From positions 1 to 64,000 of the forward strand of contig JACPAV010000017.1 of assembly GCA_016180645.1 (NCBI GenBank): DNA of 64,000 nt, written 5' to 3'. Shown here piece after piece: positions 33,025-42,922 of the stretch. Position 1 is the stretch's first letter. Each line of letters starts with the position of its first letter. Origin of the DNA: Nitrospirota bacterium (GTDB lineage: Bacteria; JACPQY01). Made by a program: the position numbers and the translations under genes. The notes under the pieces were generated by a model. It was not told the origin of the DNA and did not search any database. It saw only the letters and a program-made list of their open reading frames with translations.

Positions 33025-35862
33025 ATGGCGACGAAAGTAGACTACAAGTCCACGCTCAACCTCCCGAAAACGGAATTCCCGATGAAGGCGAATCTCCGCG
33101 AGCGGGAGCCCGTGATGCTCAAGGAGTGGGACGGCAACCGGATCTATGAAAAGGCCGTCGCGGCGGGGGAGGGGAAGCCGCGTTTTGTCCTTCACGACGG
33201 GCCGCCCTACGCCAACGGCCACATCCACATGGGTCACGCCCTCAACAAAATCCTGAAGGACATCGTGGTGAAGAGCAAGCTCCTGTCGGGTTTTCAGGCC
33301 CCCTACGTGCCCGGTTGGGACTGCCACGGACTACCTATCGAGCTTCAGGTTGAGCAGGAACTCGGTGAAGCCGCCAAGAAGAACCGGTCGGAGTTTGTAC
33401 GTCAATGCAGGGAATACGCCCGGAAGTTCATCGAGATCCAGAAGGATGAATTCCGAAGATTGGGGGTATTCGGCGCATGGGAACGGCTCTACCAAACGAT
33501 GGACCCTAAGTACGAAGCGCAGATCATCCGGGAATTCGCCGTCCTCGTGGAAAAGGGTTTCGTATCGCAACATTTGAAACCGGTCTATTGGTGCATTTCA
33601 TGCCGGACGGCTCTAGCCGATGCCGAGGTGGAATACGCGGACAAGACATCTTCGTCCATCTTCGTGAAGTTTCCCATGGTTTCTTCTCCTGAACCTGAAA
33701 GGCTGGGTCTGAGTGGGGGTGCCTATGCCATTGTGTGGACGACGACCCCATGGACGCTTCCGGCCAACGTGGCGTTGTGCTTCCATCCTGACAAGGACTA
33801 CTCCAGCGTCGCTGTGGGTGGAGAGGCATGGATCATCGCGACGGACCGTACTGCTTCATTGCAAACCACGCTGGGGGTCAAGGATTGGGATGCCGTTGCT
33901 GGAACCATTGAGAAGTTCCGAGGGAGTGAGTTGATGGGTACTTCATTCCGGACTCCCTTGCGGGATGAGAATGTGCCGATTGTGTTTGACGATTCAGTGA
34001 GCATGGAGGAGGGGACGGGCATAGTTCATATTGCACCGGGTCACGGAGAGGAGGACTACCGAATCGGCCGGAAACCGGAAAATCGGCTGCCGATCCTGTC
34101 TCCCGTCAACGAAGCCGGAATATTTACTGCTGACGCCGGTGAATTCGCCGGGAAGCAGGTCTTCAAGGCGAATGGTGACATCGTGGAGCGATTGAAATCA
34201 AAAGGCCTCCTGGTCCATGGCGGAAGCATCACGCATTCCTATCCGCACTGCTGGCGATGCCACCAGCCCGTGATCTTCCGGGCCAGCAAGCAGTGGTTCA
34301 TGAGTCTTGAGCAGGACGGTCTCAGGGAGAAAGCCGGTTCGTGGATTCATGGAAAAGTGAAATGGATTCCTTCCTGGGGGGAGGATCGAATCGGAAACAT
34401 GGTCAAGACGCGGCCGGACTGGTGTCTTTCGCGGCAACGCCTTTGGGGTGTGCCCATCGTGGCCTTGGTCTGCCCTGAGTGTCCGGGCTACTACCTCGAT
34501 GCCGATTTCGCTCGAAAAGTGGCGAGCGAGGTCGAGCAACATGGACTGGAAATTTGGTTTGATCGCCCCGTAGAGCACTGGTTCGGCGGGCCGAAGGTAT
34601 GCGAGGTATGCCGGAAGGGTCACCTCCGCAAGGTGGACGACATTCTGGACGTGTGGGTCGATTCCGGCCTCAGCTACGCGGCGGTGCTCGAAAAGCGCAA
34701 GGAATTGGCGTTTCCGGCCGATCTCTACCTCGAAGGGAGCGATCAACATCGCGGGTGGTTCCACAGCGCACTTCTCCTATCGCTCGCCACGCGCGGGAAG
34801 GAGCCTTACAAGAGCGTGCTCACCCACGGATTCGTGGTGGACGGCGAAGGGAAGAAAATGAGCAAGTCGGCGGGCAATGTGATGGCGCCGCAGAAAATCA
34901 TCGACCGATACGGAGCGGAGATCATCCGGCTGTGGGTGGCCTCGGAGGACTACTCGGAAGATATCCGTTTGTCTGAGGAAATCCTGAGCCGACTCGCGGA
35001 CGCGTATCGACGCATCCGGAACACCTGCCGGTTCATGCTGGGCAATCTGTACGATTTCTCGCCGGATGGGCCGGGAGTGAAAGAGAGCGACCTGACGGAG
35101 CTGGATCGCTGGGCGCTCCATCGGACGGCGGAATTGTCGGCGCAGCTCCGGGAAGCCTACGCATCCTACTCGTTCCATACCGTCTACCACGCCCTCCACA
35201 ACTTCTGCGTTGTGGATTTGTCGGCGATCTACCTCGATGTGCTCAAGGATCGCCTTTATTCCGACGCCCCGACGGGACGCGTCCGGCGATCCGCACAACG
35301 GGCGCTCTTCGAAATCGTGCGGTCGCTTTCCCGGCAGATGGCGCCCGTGCTCTCATTCCTCGCGGATGAAGTATGGCGGCACCTCCCGGCGTGGAGCGGC
35401 AAGCCGGAAAGCGTTTTTCTCTCGGGGGCCGACGATCCTGTTGTGGCCTACCGCGACGATTCACTGGGGCGACGCTGGGAGAACCTGATCGCTCTGCGAA
35501 AGGAGGTCATGAAGGCCTTGGAGGCGAAACGGGCCGCCAAGGTGATCGGGAGCGCCCAGGAAGCGCAGCTTCGTTTGTGCCTCCCCGGTCAACCGGCGCT
35601 CGATCCCTCACACGCCTCGGAATCGTTTCTCGCTTCCCTTTTCATCGTGAGCGGGGTTACATTGGAGACCGAAATGGGGCCGGGGCCGGACGTGTTTGAG
35701 GGAACCGAGTCCTTCAAGGGCGTCAAGGTGCGGGTGGATCGCGCGACGGGGCAGAAATGCGTTCGTTGCTGGCGGTGGACCGAAGATGTCCGTGCCTCAT
35801 CCGGCCTGTGCGGTCGATGTGAAATAGTTCTCCAGGAGCGAGGAGGTTCCATTGGGAATTGA
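33025..35862 (+). CDS. ileS: isoleucyl-tRNA synthetase
   Basis: A 945-residue class I synthetase. HIGH motif [14 protein letters not shown] (about 57-70), editing domain with [17 protein letters not shown] motif [11 protein letters not shown] (about 610), tRNA-binding anticodon domain and a C-terminal zinc finger CVRCWRW...CGRCE typical of bacterial IleRS. It charges tRNA-Ile. The stop lies 11 bases inside the following PilZ gene, giving the common ileS-pilZ-lspA arrangement. Confidence 0.97.
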   Translation: MATKVDYKSTLNLPKTEFPMKANLREREPVMLKEWDGNRIYEKAVAAGEGKPRFVLHDGPPYANGHIHMGHALNKILKDIVVKSKLLSGFQAPYVPGWDCHGLPIELQVEQELGEAAKKNRSEFVRQCREYARKFIEIQKDEFRRLGVFGAWERLYQTMDPKYEAQIIREFAVLVEKGFVSQHLKPVYWCISCRTALADAEVEYADKTSSSIFVKFPMVSSPEPERLGLSGGAYAIVWTTTPWTLPANVALCFHPDKDYSSVAVGGEAWIIATDRTASLQTTLGVKDWDAVAGTIEKFRGSELMGTSFRTPLRDENVPIVFDDSVSMEEGTGIVHIAPGHGEEDYRIGRKPENRLPILSPVNEAGIFTADAGEFAGKQVFKANGDIVERLKSKGLLVHGGSITHSYPHCWRCHQPVIFRASKQWFMSLEQDGLREKAGSWIHGKVKWIPSWGEDRIGNMVKTRPDWCLSRQRLWGVPIVALVCPECPGYYLDADFARKVASEVEQHGLEIWFDRPVEHWFGGPKVCEVCRKGHLRKVDDILDVWVDSGLSYAAVLEKRKELAFPADLYLEGSDQHRGWFHSALLLSLATRGKEPYKSVLTHGFVVDGEGKKMSKSAGNVMAPQKIIDRYGAEIIRLWVASEDYSEDIRLSEEILSRLADAYRRIRNTCRFMLGNLYDFSPDGPGVKESDLTELDRWALHRTAELSAQLREAYASYSFHTVYHALHNFCVVDLSAIYLDVLKDRLYSDAPTGRVRRSAQRALFEIVRSLSRQMAPVLSFLADEVWRHLPAWSGKPESVFLSGADDPVVAYRDDSLGRRWENLIALRKEVMKALEAKRAAKVIGSAQEAQLRLCLPGQPALDPSHASESFLASLFIVSGVTLETEMGPGPDVFEGTESFKGVKVRVDRATGQKCVRCWRWTEDVRASSGLCGRCEIVLQERGGSIGN

Positions 35863-36199
35863 AAAACGCAGACATCCGCGGGTGGACGTGGATTGGCCCG
35901 TCACCTACAGCGTTGAGGCGCAATTCGTCGAGAAGATCACCAACATCAGCGCGGGCGGGGCCTACATCCAGTCCCATCGGCCGTTGTGGGCCGATACGGT
36001 GATCCACATGGCGTTCACGCTTCCGGGGCAGTCCACGCCCATCCCGGTGAAAGCCAAGGTGATGTGGGTGGTGGAGACTTCCATCGATGACAACGGGGAC
36101 ATCGTGCCCGGCGGCATCGGCGTGCAGTTCCTTGAAGTCCTCGAAAAAGACCGGAAGGCGATCGAGGACTTCGTGGAAAAGTCGGACAACAAGAGCTAG
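35852..36199 (+). CDS. PilZ-domain protein
   Basis: A 115-residue single-domain PilZ protein. It has the RxxxR-like start [16 protein letters not shown] and the second motif [11 protein letters not shown] (D/NxSxxGxxI). C-terminal helix [13 protein letters not shown]. PilZ domains bind cyclic di-GMP; the first motif is RRHPR. A diguanylate cyclase is present at 60342-61229. TTG start overlapping the end of ileS. Confidence 0.88.
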   Translation: MGIEKRRHPRVDVDWPVTYSVEAQFVEKITNISAGGAYIQSHRPLWADTVIHMAFTLPGQSTPIPVKAKVMWVVETSIDDNGDIVPGGIGVQFLEVLEKDRKAIEDFVEKSDNKS

Positions 36200-36205
36200 T
36201 CGAGC

Positions 36206-36703
36206 ATGCGTCTCCGCCCATTGGGGGTTGTCATCGCGCTCGCAGCAAGCGTGTTCGCATGCGATCAGGTGACGAAGAAGTCGGTTCAGCGGAACATGGA
36301 GCACCTGTCGGCCACTCCCGTGGTTTCATGCTGTCTGAATCTCACCCACGTCCACAATCGGGGAGGGGCCTTTGGGATGTTCTCGGAGACTCGCACCCGA
36401 TGGGGTCGCCTGGCGTTCACCGCATCCTCCTTTCTCGCGCTCGGCTTCCTGCTCTACCTGCTCGCCGTGGCCCCCGCTGAGGCTCGGTTCCAGCGCGTTG
36501 CGCTCTCGATCATCCTTGGGGGAGCGGTGGGAAACCTCTACGATCGGATGGTACAGGGGTTTGTGGTGGATTTTGTCGATGCCCATTGGCGCCACTACCA
36601 TTGGCCGGCCTTCAACGTGGCCGACATGGCCATTACCGTGGGAATCCTGGCCATCCTGGGTGAAATGGTGCTGCAGAAGAGAAGCCCGAAGGCGGCGGGT
36701 TGA
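36206..36703 (+). CDS. lspA: lipoprotein signal peptidase LspA
   Basis: A 165-residue protein with four membrane helices. Catalytic aspartates lie in [16 protein letters not shown] and FNVADMAIT; the [11 protein letters not shown] loop is also conserved. It removes the signal peptide of lipidated prolipoproteins in the inner membrane, relevant to several lipoproteins in this window. Ends with a TTGA overlap onto the following dehydrogenase gene. Confidence 0.94.
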   Translation: MRLRPLGVVIALAASVFACDQVTKKSVQRNMEHLSATPVVSCCLNLTHVHNRGGAFGMFSETRTRWGRLAFTASSFLALGFLLYLLAVAPAEARFQRVALSIILGGAVGNLYDRMVQGFVVDFVDAHWRHYHWPAFNVADMAITVGILAILGEMVLQKRSPKAAG

Positions 36704-37437
36704 AGCTGAAGGGAAAAGTTGCGCTGGTTACCGGTGCAAGCCGGGGGATCGGCCGAGCCATCGCCGAGGCGTACCTGCGTGAGGGCGCCGAAGTTTTTGC
36801 GTGCGCTCGCGGAGAATTGGACCTGACCTCCGCGGTGCGGGAGATGAGTCGAGAGGGAACGATTCGCTCGCGGGCGGCGGATGTAAGTCAACCGGACCAA
36901 GTGGGACGATTACTGGAAGAGGTGAGCCGTGCGGCGGGTCGATTGGACGTGGTGGTCAACAATGCGGGGGCGGCCGGCGTTCGAGTGCCCATCGAACGGT
37001 ATCCTGCGGACGTTTGGGAAGAGGTGGTCCGGGTGAATGTGATGTCGGTGTTTCTGGTGTCGCGTGAAGCCCTGCCGTTGATGCGGAAATCCGGGGGGGG
37101 GTCGATCATCAATGTGAGCTCTGGCGTGGGGCGCAAAGGCAAGGCGCTCTGGGGAGCCTATGCCGTATCCAAATTCGCAGTCGAAGGGTTTACGCAGACG
37201 CTGGCCGAAGAGATAAAACCCGACGGCATCCGGGTCAACTCCGTCAATCCCGGCGCCACCCGTACCCGAATGCGCGCCCAGTCCTATCCGAACGAGGACC
37301 CCATGACCCTCCCCACGCCGGAATCGTTGGCGCCGATGTTCGTCTATCTCGCGTCCGACGACAGCCGGGAGACGGGCCAGTACTTCGAGGCGCGCGAGTG
37401 GCTGCTCACACACGGCCCTTCGGCCCACGCCGCCTGA
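36700..37437 (+). CDS. short-chain dehydrogenase/reductase (SDR)
   Basis: A 245-residue classical SDR. Cofactor motif [10 protein letters not shown] (about 11-20), NNAGAAG, catalytic Ser in [10 protein letters not shown] and the Y-x-x-x-K pair in [10 protein letters not shown], then NPGATRTRM. The substrate cannot be told from sequence; FabG-like or sugar/alcohol dehydrogenases are possible. TTG start overlapping lspA. Confidence 0.88.
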   Translation: MKLKGKVALVTGASRGIGRAIAEAYLREGAEVFACARGELDLTSAVREMSREGTIRSRAADVSQPDQVGRLLEEVSRAAGRLDVVVNNAGAAGVRVPIERYPADVWEEVVRVNVMSVFLVSREALPLMRKSGGGSIINVSSGVGRKGKALWGAYAVSKFAVEGFTQTLAEEIKPDGIRVNSVNPGATRTRMRAQSYPNEDPMTLPTPESLAPMFVYLASDDSRETGQYFEAREWLLTHGPSAHAA

Positions 37438-37450
37438 TGGAAGGGCCGGC

Positions 37451-38845
37451 TTGAAAAGCTACGGACGATCGACGCTGTGGGGTGGGGTGAGCCGCAAAGC
37501 GGTGCTGCGCGAGGTGGCGAAGTTCGCCAACTCCTTTTCGTTCGATTCCGTTCTCCTCCCGCAGGATCTTGCCCTGAATCGGGCATGGGCCGAAGCCCTC
37601 CGAAACATCGGCATCCTTTCGCGGACGGAAGAACAGAAAATCGTCCGGGGCTTGGATCGAATCGGACGAGCCGGTCGTTCCGGGCGTGCCGCCCACTCCG
37701 GCGATTGGGAAGACGTCCACAGCTACGTGGAGATTACGCTGCACAAGCTTATCGGTGACGCCGCGAAAAAACTTCACACGGGCAAGAGCCGCAACGATCA
37801 GGTGGCAACCGACCTTCGAATGTACGTCATAGATCGCCTCACCGTGTTGGACAGGGCCTTGAGTGGGGCGATGCGGAGCCTGTTGGTCCTGGCTGATCGA
37901 AACGTGAAGGTCATTTTTCCTTCCTACACTCACCTTCGTCAAGCCCAGCCGGTTCTTTTCGCCCATATTGCCCTCGCGTACTTCTCCATGCTCAAGCGTG
38001 ATCGGACGGGTCTCGGAAATGTGTTTTGCCTCGCGGATGAACTGCCTCTCGGTTCGGCCGCCGTGGGGGGAACGGCCTATGCCGTGGACCGTAAGCTGTT
38101 GGCGCGCCGTCTTGGATTCAGCCGAATCAGCTCGAACAGTATCGATGCCGTGGGCGACCGCGATTTTGTCATTCAATTCCACGCGTGGGGAGCGCAGCTC
38201 ATGGCCCACCTGTCACGAATATCGGAGGACCTGATTTTGTGGTCGTCGGACGAATGGGGGTTCATCCAGCTTCCTGCTGAATACTGCACGGGTTCGAGCC
38301 TGCTTCCGCAGAAACTGAATCCGGACGTCCTCGAACTGATCCGGGGGAAAACGGCGCGCGTCGTGGGCAATGCCGTCCAGTCACTGGCGCTCGTTAAGGG
38401 CCTCCCCACGTCCTACAGCCGCGACTTGCAGGAGGACAAGGAGAGTCTGTTCAGTACGGCCGAAACGGTCGAATCGTGTTTGAAACTGATCTCGGGACTT
38501 CTCGGTGGACTCCGGGTGGATGCCCGGCGTTCAGTGGCCGCGATGAGCAAAGGTTTTGTGCTGGCAACGGATCTGGCTGACGCCTTGGTGGAAAGGGGCG
38601 TCCCCTTCCGCGAGGCGCATGGCGCCGTCAGCGCCATGGTCAGGTGGTGCATCGAGAACGATCGCGGAATGAAGGAGGTCCCCGAGGCGGTCCTTCGGGA
38701 GATTTCAACCCGGCTCGATCGACGTCTTGTACAAGGCCTGTCTCTGGAAGCGTCCGTCAGACGCCGTTCCAATATCGGCGGAACGTCACCCTCGGAGGTT
38801 CGCAGACAGATCCGCGAGGCACGAAAGGATCTTCTGAAGGGATGA
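37451..38845 (+). CDS. argH: argininosuccinate lyase
   Basis: A 464-residue fumarase/aspartase superfamily enzyme. KLHTGKSRNDQVATD, YTHLRQAQPVLFAHI and the signature loop GSSLLPQKLNPDVLEL are present. The usual loop is GSSxMPxKxN; here Met is Leu, but Ser, Lys and Asn are kept. It cleaves argininosuccinate to arginine and fumarate. TTG start; the first residues (KSYGRSTLWGG) fit the family N-terminus. Followed by a repeat-derived spacer before pgpA. Confidence 0.93.
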   Translation: MKSYGRSTLWGGVSRKAVLREVAKFANSFSFDSVLLPQDLALNRAWAEALRNIGILSRTEEQKIVRGLDRIGRAGRSGRAAHSGDWEDVHSYVEITLHKLIGDAAKKLHTGKSRNDQVATDLRMYVIDRLTVLDRALSGAMRSLLVLADRNVKVIFPSYTHLRQAQPVLFAHIALAYFSMLKRDRTGLGNVFCLADELPLGSAAVGGTAYAVDRKLLARRLGFSRISSNSIDAVGDRDFVIQFHAWGAQLMAHLSRISEDLILWSSDEWGFIQLPAEYCTGSSLLPQKLNPDVLELIRGKTARVVGNAVQSLALVKGLPTSYSRDLQEDKESLFSTAETVESCLKLISGLLGGLRVDARRSVAAMSKGFVLATDLADALVERGVPFREAHGAVSAMVRWCIENDRGMKEVPEAVLREISTRLDRRLVQGLSLEASVRRRSNIGGTSPSEVRRQIREARKDLLKG

Positions 38846-38852
38846 CCCCCTC

Positions 38853-38920
38853 ACCCTTCGACGCGCTCAGGGTGAGCGGTCTACTGCACCGTTCGTGGTG
38901 AGCCTGTCGAACCATGAACG
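38853..38920. repeat. dispersed repeat carrying the pgpA start codon
   Basis: The block contains CCTTCGACGCGCTCAGGGTG and, after a short gap, GTTCGTGGTGAGCCTGTCGA followed by ACCATGAACGG. TTCGACGCGCTCAGG is roughly complementary to GGTGAGCCTGTCGAA, so it can fold. Repeats with this text are familiar from many environmental genomes. The second half supplies the GTG and first codons of pgpA. Confidence 0.65.
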
Positions 38921-39395
38921 GGGGCCGGTTGCCTCTCACTTTCTTGACAAGACCGCTGTCTTCCTCGCAACCGGCTGCGGTGTAGGCTTCATTCCCTGGG
39001 CGCCGGGAACGTGGGGGACGTTCGCCGCCGCCGCACTTTTCGGATTCCTCCTCCGTGGACTGTCGAATGGGGCCTATGTGGGTCTTGTGGCCGGCCTCTT
39101 CGCGGCTTCCATCTGGATCAGCCAACGGGCGGCGCTGGCGATGGGGAGAATCGACCCGAAGGAAGTGGTTATTGACGAGTTTGTCGGGTTCTACGTGACC
39201 ATGTTCTTTCTTCCCAGCGATTGGATGACCATTGCGGCGGGAGTCCTGTTCTTCCGAATCTTCGACATCACGAAAGTGTTTCCGGCCCGTCCGCTCGACA
39301 AGAAACTTCCGGGCGGCTGGGGGATCGTCGTCGACGACGTCGTGGCAGGCGTCTACGCCAACCTCAGTGTGCGCCTCATCCTCGCGATAACGTGA
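38895..39395 (+). CDS. pgpA: phosphatidylglycerophosphatase A
   Basis: A 166-residue membrane enzyme. Family motifs: ATGCGVGFIPWAPGTWGT near the N-terminus, KEVVIDEFVGFYVTMFFLP and FRIFDITKVFPARPLDKKLP, then GGWGIVVDDVVAGVYANL with the metal-binding Asp pair. It dephosphorylates PGP to phosphatidylglycerol. The only usable start, GTG 38895, lies in a dispersed repeat, so the first ten or so residues (VSLSNHERGP) are repeat-derived. GTGA overlap with cinA. Confidence 0.9.
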   Translation: MVSLSNHERGPVASHFLDKTAVFLATGCGVGFIPWAPGTWGTFAAAALFGFLLRGLSNGAYVGLVAGLFAASIWISQRAALAMGRIDPKEVVIDEFVGFYVTMFFLPSDWMTIAAGVLFFRIFDITKVFPARPLDKKLPGGWGIVVDDVVAGVYANLSVRLILAIT

Positions 39396-40639
39396 TCCGA
39401 ACGATCCTGCTCCACATCGGCAACGAACTCCTTCGCGGAGAAACGATCAACACCAACGCCTCGACGATCTCACGAATTCTCTTCGAGTCGGGGTATCCGG
39501 TCCTGCGGCAGCTCGTGGTGAGCGACACCCCGTACGACATCCAGAAGGCGCTGCTCGATTCCTGCGCCGAGGCGGATTTCGTGATCTGCACGGGAGGGCT
39601 GGGCCCGACGACGGACGACTTGACGGCGGAGGCCGCGGCGCAGGCCTTCGGGATGCCGCTGAAAGAAAATCCGAAGGCGTGGAAGATGGTGCAGGACCGT
39701 TTCGCGTTTCTGGGGCGGGATCCCACCGGCAAGGATCGGAAGCAGGCGTTGCTCCCTGAAGGGTCTGTCGTGCTGGAAAACGCCTGGGGCACGGCTCCCG
39801 GTTTCTACGTGCGGCACAAATCGGCCACGGCCTTCTTTCTCCCGGGCGTTCCCCGCGAGATGGAACCGATGTTGAACATGCACGTCCTTTCGGTCATGCG
39901 GACGAGCAAACCGCCGAAGGAGGAGATTCATTCCCTTTCCTTGCTGGTATTCGGGATTCGCGAAGCGCGGATGAATGAGATCCTCGATCCGGTCATTCGG
40001 GAATTCTCGGATCTCCAGGTCGCCTTTCTGCCTCGCTATCCGGATATCACCTTGAGATTGACGGGTATCGGTGTTCCGCCGGAGCGAATCAAGACGGCGG
40101 CGGACGGCATTCGAAAACGCCTGGGAACGCACATCGTCGGGGAGGGGGAGACAACGATTGAGGGTACCGTGGCGAAACTCCTCAGGGAGAAGGGACTGAC
40201 GATGGCGGTGGCGGAATCCTGCACGGGCGGTCTGATCGCAAAACGGCTGACCGACATCCCGGGCAGTTCGGAATACTTCGAACGCGGTATCGTCAGCTAC
40301 AGCAACGAATCCAAGATCAAGGCTTTGGGAGTCTCGGCGGACATTCTGGCTGAGCACGGCTCGGTCAGTCGCGAGACCGCCTCCGAAATGGCCCGGCGAA
40401 TCCGATTTCTGTCGGGGACGCGCATCGGCCTTTCCGTGACGGGCATCGCAGGACCGACGGGTGGATCACCCGAGAAGCCCTTGGGGCTGGTGTACATCGG
40501 CCTGTGCACGGGCGATGAGCCGAGTGTCGTCGAACACCGGCTCAAGGGCACGCGGGAGCAGATCCGGCTGCTTGCCTCCAGCCTGGCGTTGGACCTGCTT
40601 CGGAGGTACCTCCTCGGAAGTGGGGATGTGGTGAAGTAA
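39392..40639 (+). CDS. cinA: CinA family protein (competence/damage-inducible, NMN deamidase-type)
   Basis: A 415-residue protein. N-terminal MoCF-like domain with ICTGGLGPTTDDLT and FLPGVPREMEPM; C-terminal PncC-like domain with VAESCTGGLIAKRLTDIPGS, SYSNESKIKALGV, SVTGIAGPTGGSPEKPLGLV. This domain pair hydrolyses ADP-ribose and deamidates NMN in pyridine nucleotide recycling. GTG start overlaps the pgpA stop. A longer open frame upstream only shadows pgpA. Confidence 0.94.
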   Translation: MIRTILLHIGNELLRGETINTNASTISRILFESGYPVLRQLVVSDTPYDIQKALLDSCAEADFVICTGGLGPTTDDLTAEAAAQAFGMPLKENPKAWKMVQDRFAFLGRDPTGKDRKQALLPEGSVVLENAWGTAPGFYVRHKSATAFFLPGVPREMEPMLNMHVLSVMRTSKPPKEEIHSLSLLVFGIREARMNEILDPVIREFSDLQVAFLPRYPDITLRLTGIGVPPERIKTAADGIRKRLGTHIVGEGETTIEGTVAKLLREKGLTMAVAESCTGGLIAKRLTDIPGSSEYFERGIVSYSNESKIKALGVSADILAEHGSVSRETASEMARRIRFLSGTRIGLSVTGIAGPTGGSPEKPLGLVYIGLCTGDEPSVVEHRLKGTREQIRLLASSLALDLLRRYLLGSGDVVK

Positions 40640-40717
40640 TCATGTAGCCATGTGGGAGGATCAAGCCCCGTGCGCTTTGCTCCTGATGACCCGATGACTA
40701 TATGGCTACTTGATTAC
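40636..40717. repeat. long inverted repeat between cinA and thpR
   Basis: GTAATCATGTAGCCAT at 40636-40651 and ATGGCTACTTGATTAC at 40702-40717 are inverted copies over 16 bases with one mismatch, around a 50-base spacer. The left arm includes the cinA stop codon. The AT content is higher than in neighbouring genes. It may be a small mobile repeat or a bidirectional structure; no transposase is nearby. Confidence 0.65.
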
Positions 40718-40725
40718 ATTCCCCC

Positions 40726-41295
40726 ATGCGCTGCTTCATTGCCATCGAGATTGACGCCGCCGTCCGCGAGCGCCTTGCCGCAGCCCAGGACGACCTCCGG
40801 CCGCACGTGTCGGGAGTGAGCTGGACGAAGCCGGACAATATCCACCTGACGCTGAAGTTTCTCGGAGAGATCGAAGACAAACGCGCCAATCGCGCCATGC
40901 GCGTGCTGACGGAGCTTGCGCTGCGTCTCACGGGGGGAAACGTCGAATCGAAAGGGGTGGGCTGTTTCCCCAATTTGAAAAATCCCCGGGTCATCTGGGC
41001 CGGACTGGCGGACGAGGCGGGTCTCCTCCATTCCACGGCCCAGGCCATCGAGGGTGAACTCTCAAAAATCGGGTTCCCGCGCGAGCGCCGGCCCTTTCGT
41101 GCCCATCTGACGTTGGGTCGCGTCCGTGAGAGCTTTCGTGCGCCGGATTTCCCGAACCAACTCGCGCGTAATGGCAACCGGCCGTTCGGCCCGACCGTTG
41201 TCCGCGAGCTCACCTTCTTCCAAAGCCGGCTCGATCCCAAGGGTTCCATCTACACCCCCCTCGGCCGGTTTCCGCTCCAAAGGAATCCTGGATGA
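40726..41295 (+). CDS. thpR: RNA 2',3'-cyclic phosphodiesterase ThpR (LigT family)
   Basis: A 189-residue two-histidine phosphoesterase. The paired H-x-T motifs are HLTLKFLGEI (about 44) and HLTLGRVRE (about 126), with the start MRCFIAIEIDAAVRERL and end LTFFQSRLDPKGSIYTPLG. It opens 2',3'-cyclic phosphates on RNA. Monocistronic by position, between an inverted repeat and a perfect palindrome. Confidence 0.93.
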   Translation: MRCFIAIEIDAAVRERLAAAQDDLRPHVSGVSWTKPDNIHLTLKFLGEIEDKRANRAMRVLTELALRLTGGNVESKGVGCFPNLKNPRVIWAGLADEAGLLHSTAQAIEGELSKIGFPRERRPFRAHLTLGRVRESFRAPDFPNQLARNGNRPFGPTVVRELTFFQSRLDPKGSIYTPLGRFPLQRNPG

Positions 41296-41320
41296 AAAGC
41301 TGTCCCAACGGGAGTATAAT

Positions 41321-41367
41321 CGGTGACAGTATACTCTATTACGACTAATTAGAGTATACTGTCACCG
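41321..41367. repeat. perfect 18-bp inverted repeat (REP-like palindrome)
   Basis: CGGTGACAGTATACTCTA (41321-41338) is followed by an 11-base loop and its exact reverse complement (41350-41367). The stem is AT-richer than the genome. It lies between the ends of convergent thpR and the MFS gene, where it could also terminate transcription. Similar CGGTGACAGTATACT palindromes are, to my recollection, dispersed in other environmental genomes as REP-like elements mobilised by Y1 transposases; none is present here. Confidence 0.8.
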
Positions 41368-41371
41368 AATA

Positions 41372-42922
41372 CTAGCGGCCGGCGCCGGTCACGCTGTTGG
41401 GGTTGACGAGTTGGCTCGCCTTGCCCTTCGGTACCATCCAGGGAGAGGGGAGGGCGAGGAGTGACGCGATGAAAGCGATCCAGAACACGCCGTGGAGGGC
41501 ATAGCTGAGGGCGCCCTTCAACCGTTCGCGGGCTTCCGGTGGAAGCGAGGACTCGCCATTTCCGTTGTGTGAAAGAATCAACTGAAGCTCATGGAGGTTG
41601 GCCCCCTGCATGGCAGGGTCCTTGGAGGTCAGCCGTTCGTTCATCACGGCTCCCATGATCGAGAGACCGATCGTGGCGCCGACGTTTCGGAAAAAGACGA
41701 TACCCGAAGTGGCGATCCCGAGTTCACTCCGCACCACTCCGCTCTGAACCGCGATCAGCATCGGAACGAATCCGAAACCCATGCCGGTCCCGGCCACCGC
41801 GAGACTGCCAACCACCTCCTTCTTTGTTGTTCTGGTGTCCATCCCGCGAAGGGACAGGAAGCCGACGGCGAGGAGTGCCACGCCGGCAATGAGGACTTTC
41901 CGATACCCGACCGAAAGGATGAGCCGCGCGCTGATCACGGATGAAAAAACCCACGTCAGGATGAACGGCGTCAGGAGTTGCCCCGCCTGCATGGCCGTGG
42001 TTTTCATCACGCCCTGGGCGAACAGCGGAACGAACGAGAGCGAGCCGAACATCGCCATGGCTGAGAAAAAGCCATGGAAAATCGCCGCCCGGAAGATGCG
42101 GTTCCTCCACAGTCCGAGAGGGATCAATGGAGAGGCGCTCCGGCGTTCCGAGCGTACGAAGAGGACAAGCAGGCCCGCCGAAATCACCGGCATACCCCAC
42201 AGAAGCCGCCTGACGCCGCCGCCGTGGGCGCCGTACTGCAGCAAAAAACCGACCAAGAGCGTAATCGATGCCGCGAAGAGAAAAAGATTCCGGAGGTCGA
42301 GTCTCGGTCGTCCCACGGGAGCAGCGGATCCCCTCCACGTGGCCACGATTACGGCGGCCGAGAGCGCGCCCAGCGGAATGTTGATGAAAAAAGCCCAACG
42401 CCAGAGTCCCAGATCGGCGAGTGTCCCGCCGATGATCGGTCCCACGAGGCTGGCCAGGCCCCAGATTCCGCTGATGATGCCTTGGAGGCGCGCGCGTTGT
42501 TCGAGCGGGAAGGTCTCACCGACCATCGTCATCCCGATCGGCATGAGCCCGCCACCTCCCAGGCCCTGAAGGAATCGGAACACGCAGAGTTGCACCATCG
42601 TCGTCGCGAAACCGCACAGGGCGGATCCGGTGATGAAGATGGCAATCGCAAACAAGTAGAAACGTCCCTTGCCATACAGATCGGATAGCCGGCCCCACAC
42701 CGGTCCGGCGAGCGTGGCGGAGAGGACGTACGCGGAGAAGACCCAGCTGAACAGATCGATTCGGTGAAGCGATGCGATGGCTGTGGGCATGGAAGTGCTG
42801 ATGACCGTCGATTCCATCGCCATCAGGAAAATACCGAGCGACACGCCGACCATCAGGGTGGTCTTTTGCCTCCGCGTCATGACTTCCAGGGACGACGCCA
42901 GGACTTCTGCGTTAGCCGACAT
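41372..42922 (-). CDS. MFS drug efflux transporter, DHA2/EmrB-QacA type
   Basis: A 516-residue protein with about 14 hydrophobic segments. MFS motif A GRLSDLYGKGR between TM2 and TM3, DHA2 motif in TM1 (GIFLMAMESTVISTSMPTAI), motif C-like GIISGIWGLASLVGPIIGG in TM5. Such proteins export drugs or metabolites using the proton gradient. The start overlaps the stop of the upstream BtrH-like gene by 11 bases, so it may export a product related to that gene. Confidence 0.9.
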   Translation of the reverse strand: MSANAEVLASSLEVMTRRQKTTLMVGVSLGIFLMAMESTVISTSMPTAIASLHRIDLFSWVFSAYVLSATLAGPVWGRLSDLYGKGRFYLFAIAIFITGSALCGFATTMVQLCVFRFLQGLGGGGLMPIGMTMVGETFPLEQRARLQGIISGIWGLASLVGPIIGGTLADLGLWRWAFFINIPLGALSAAVIVATWRGSAAPVGRPRLDLRNLFLFAASITLLVGFLLQYGAHGGGVRRLLWGMPVISAGLLVLFVRSERRSASPLIPLGLWRNRIFRAAIFHGFFSAMAMFGSLSFVPLFAQGVMKTTAMQAGQLLTPFILTWVFSSVISARLILSVGYRKVLIAGVALLAVGFLSLRGMDTRTTKKEVVGSLAVAGTGMGFGFVPMLIAVQSGVVRSELGIATSGIVFFRNVGATIGLSIMGAVMNERLTSKDPAMQGANLHELQLILSHNGNGESSLPPEARERLKGALSYALHGVFWIAFIASLLALPSPWMVPKGKASQLVNPNSVTGAGR

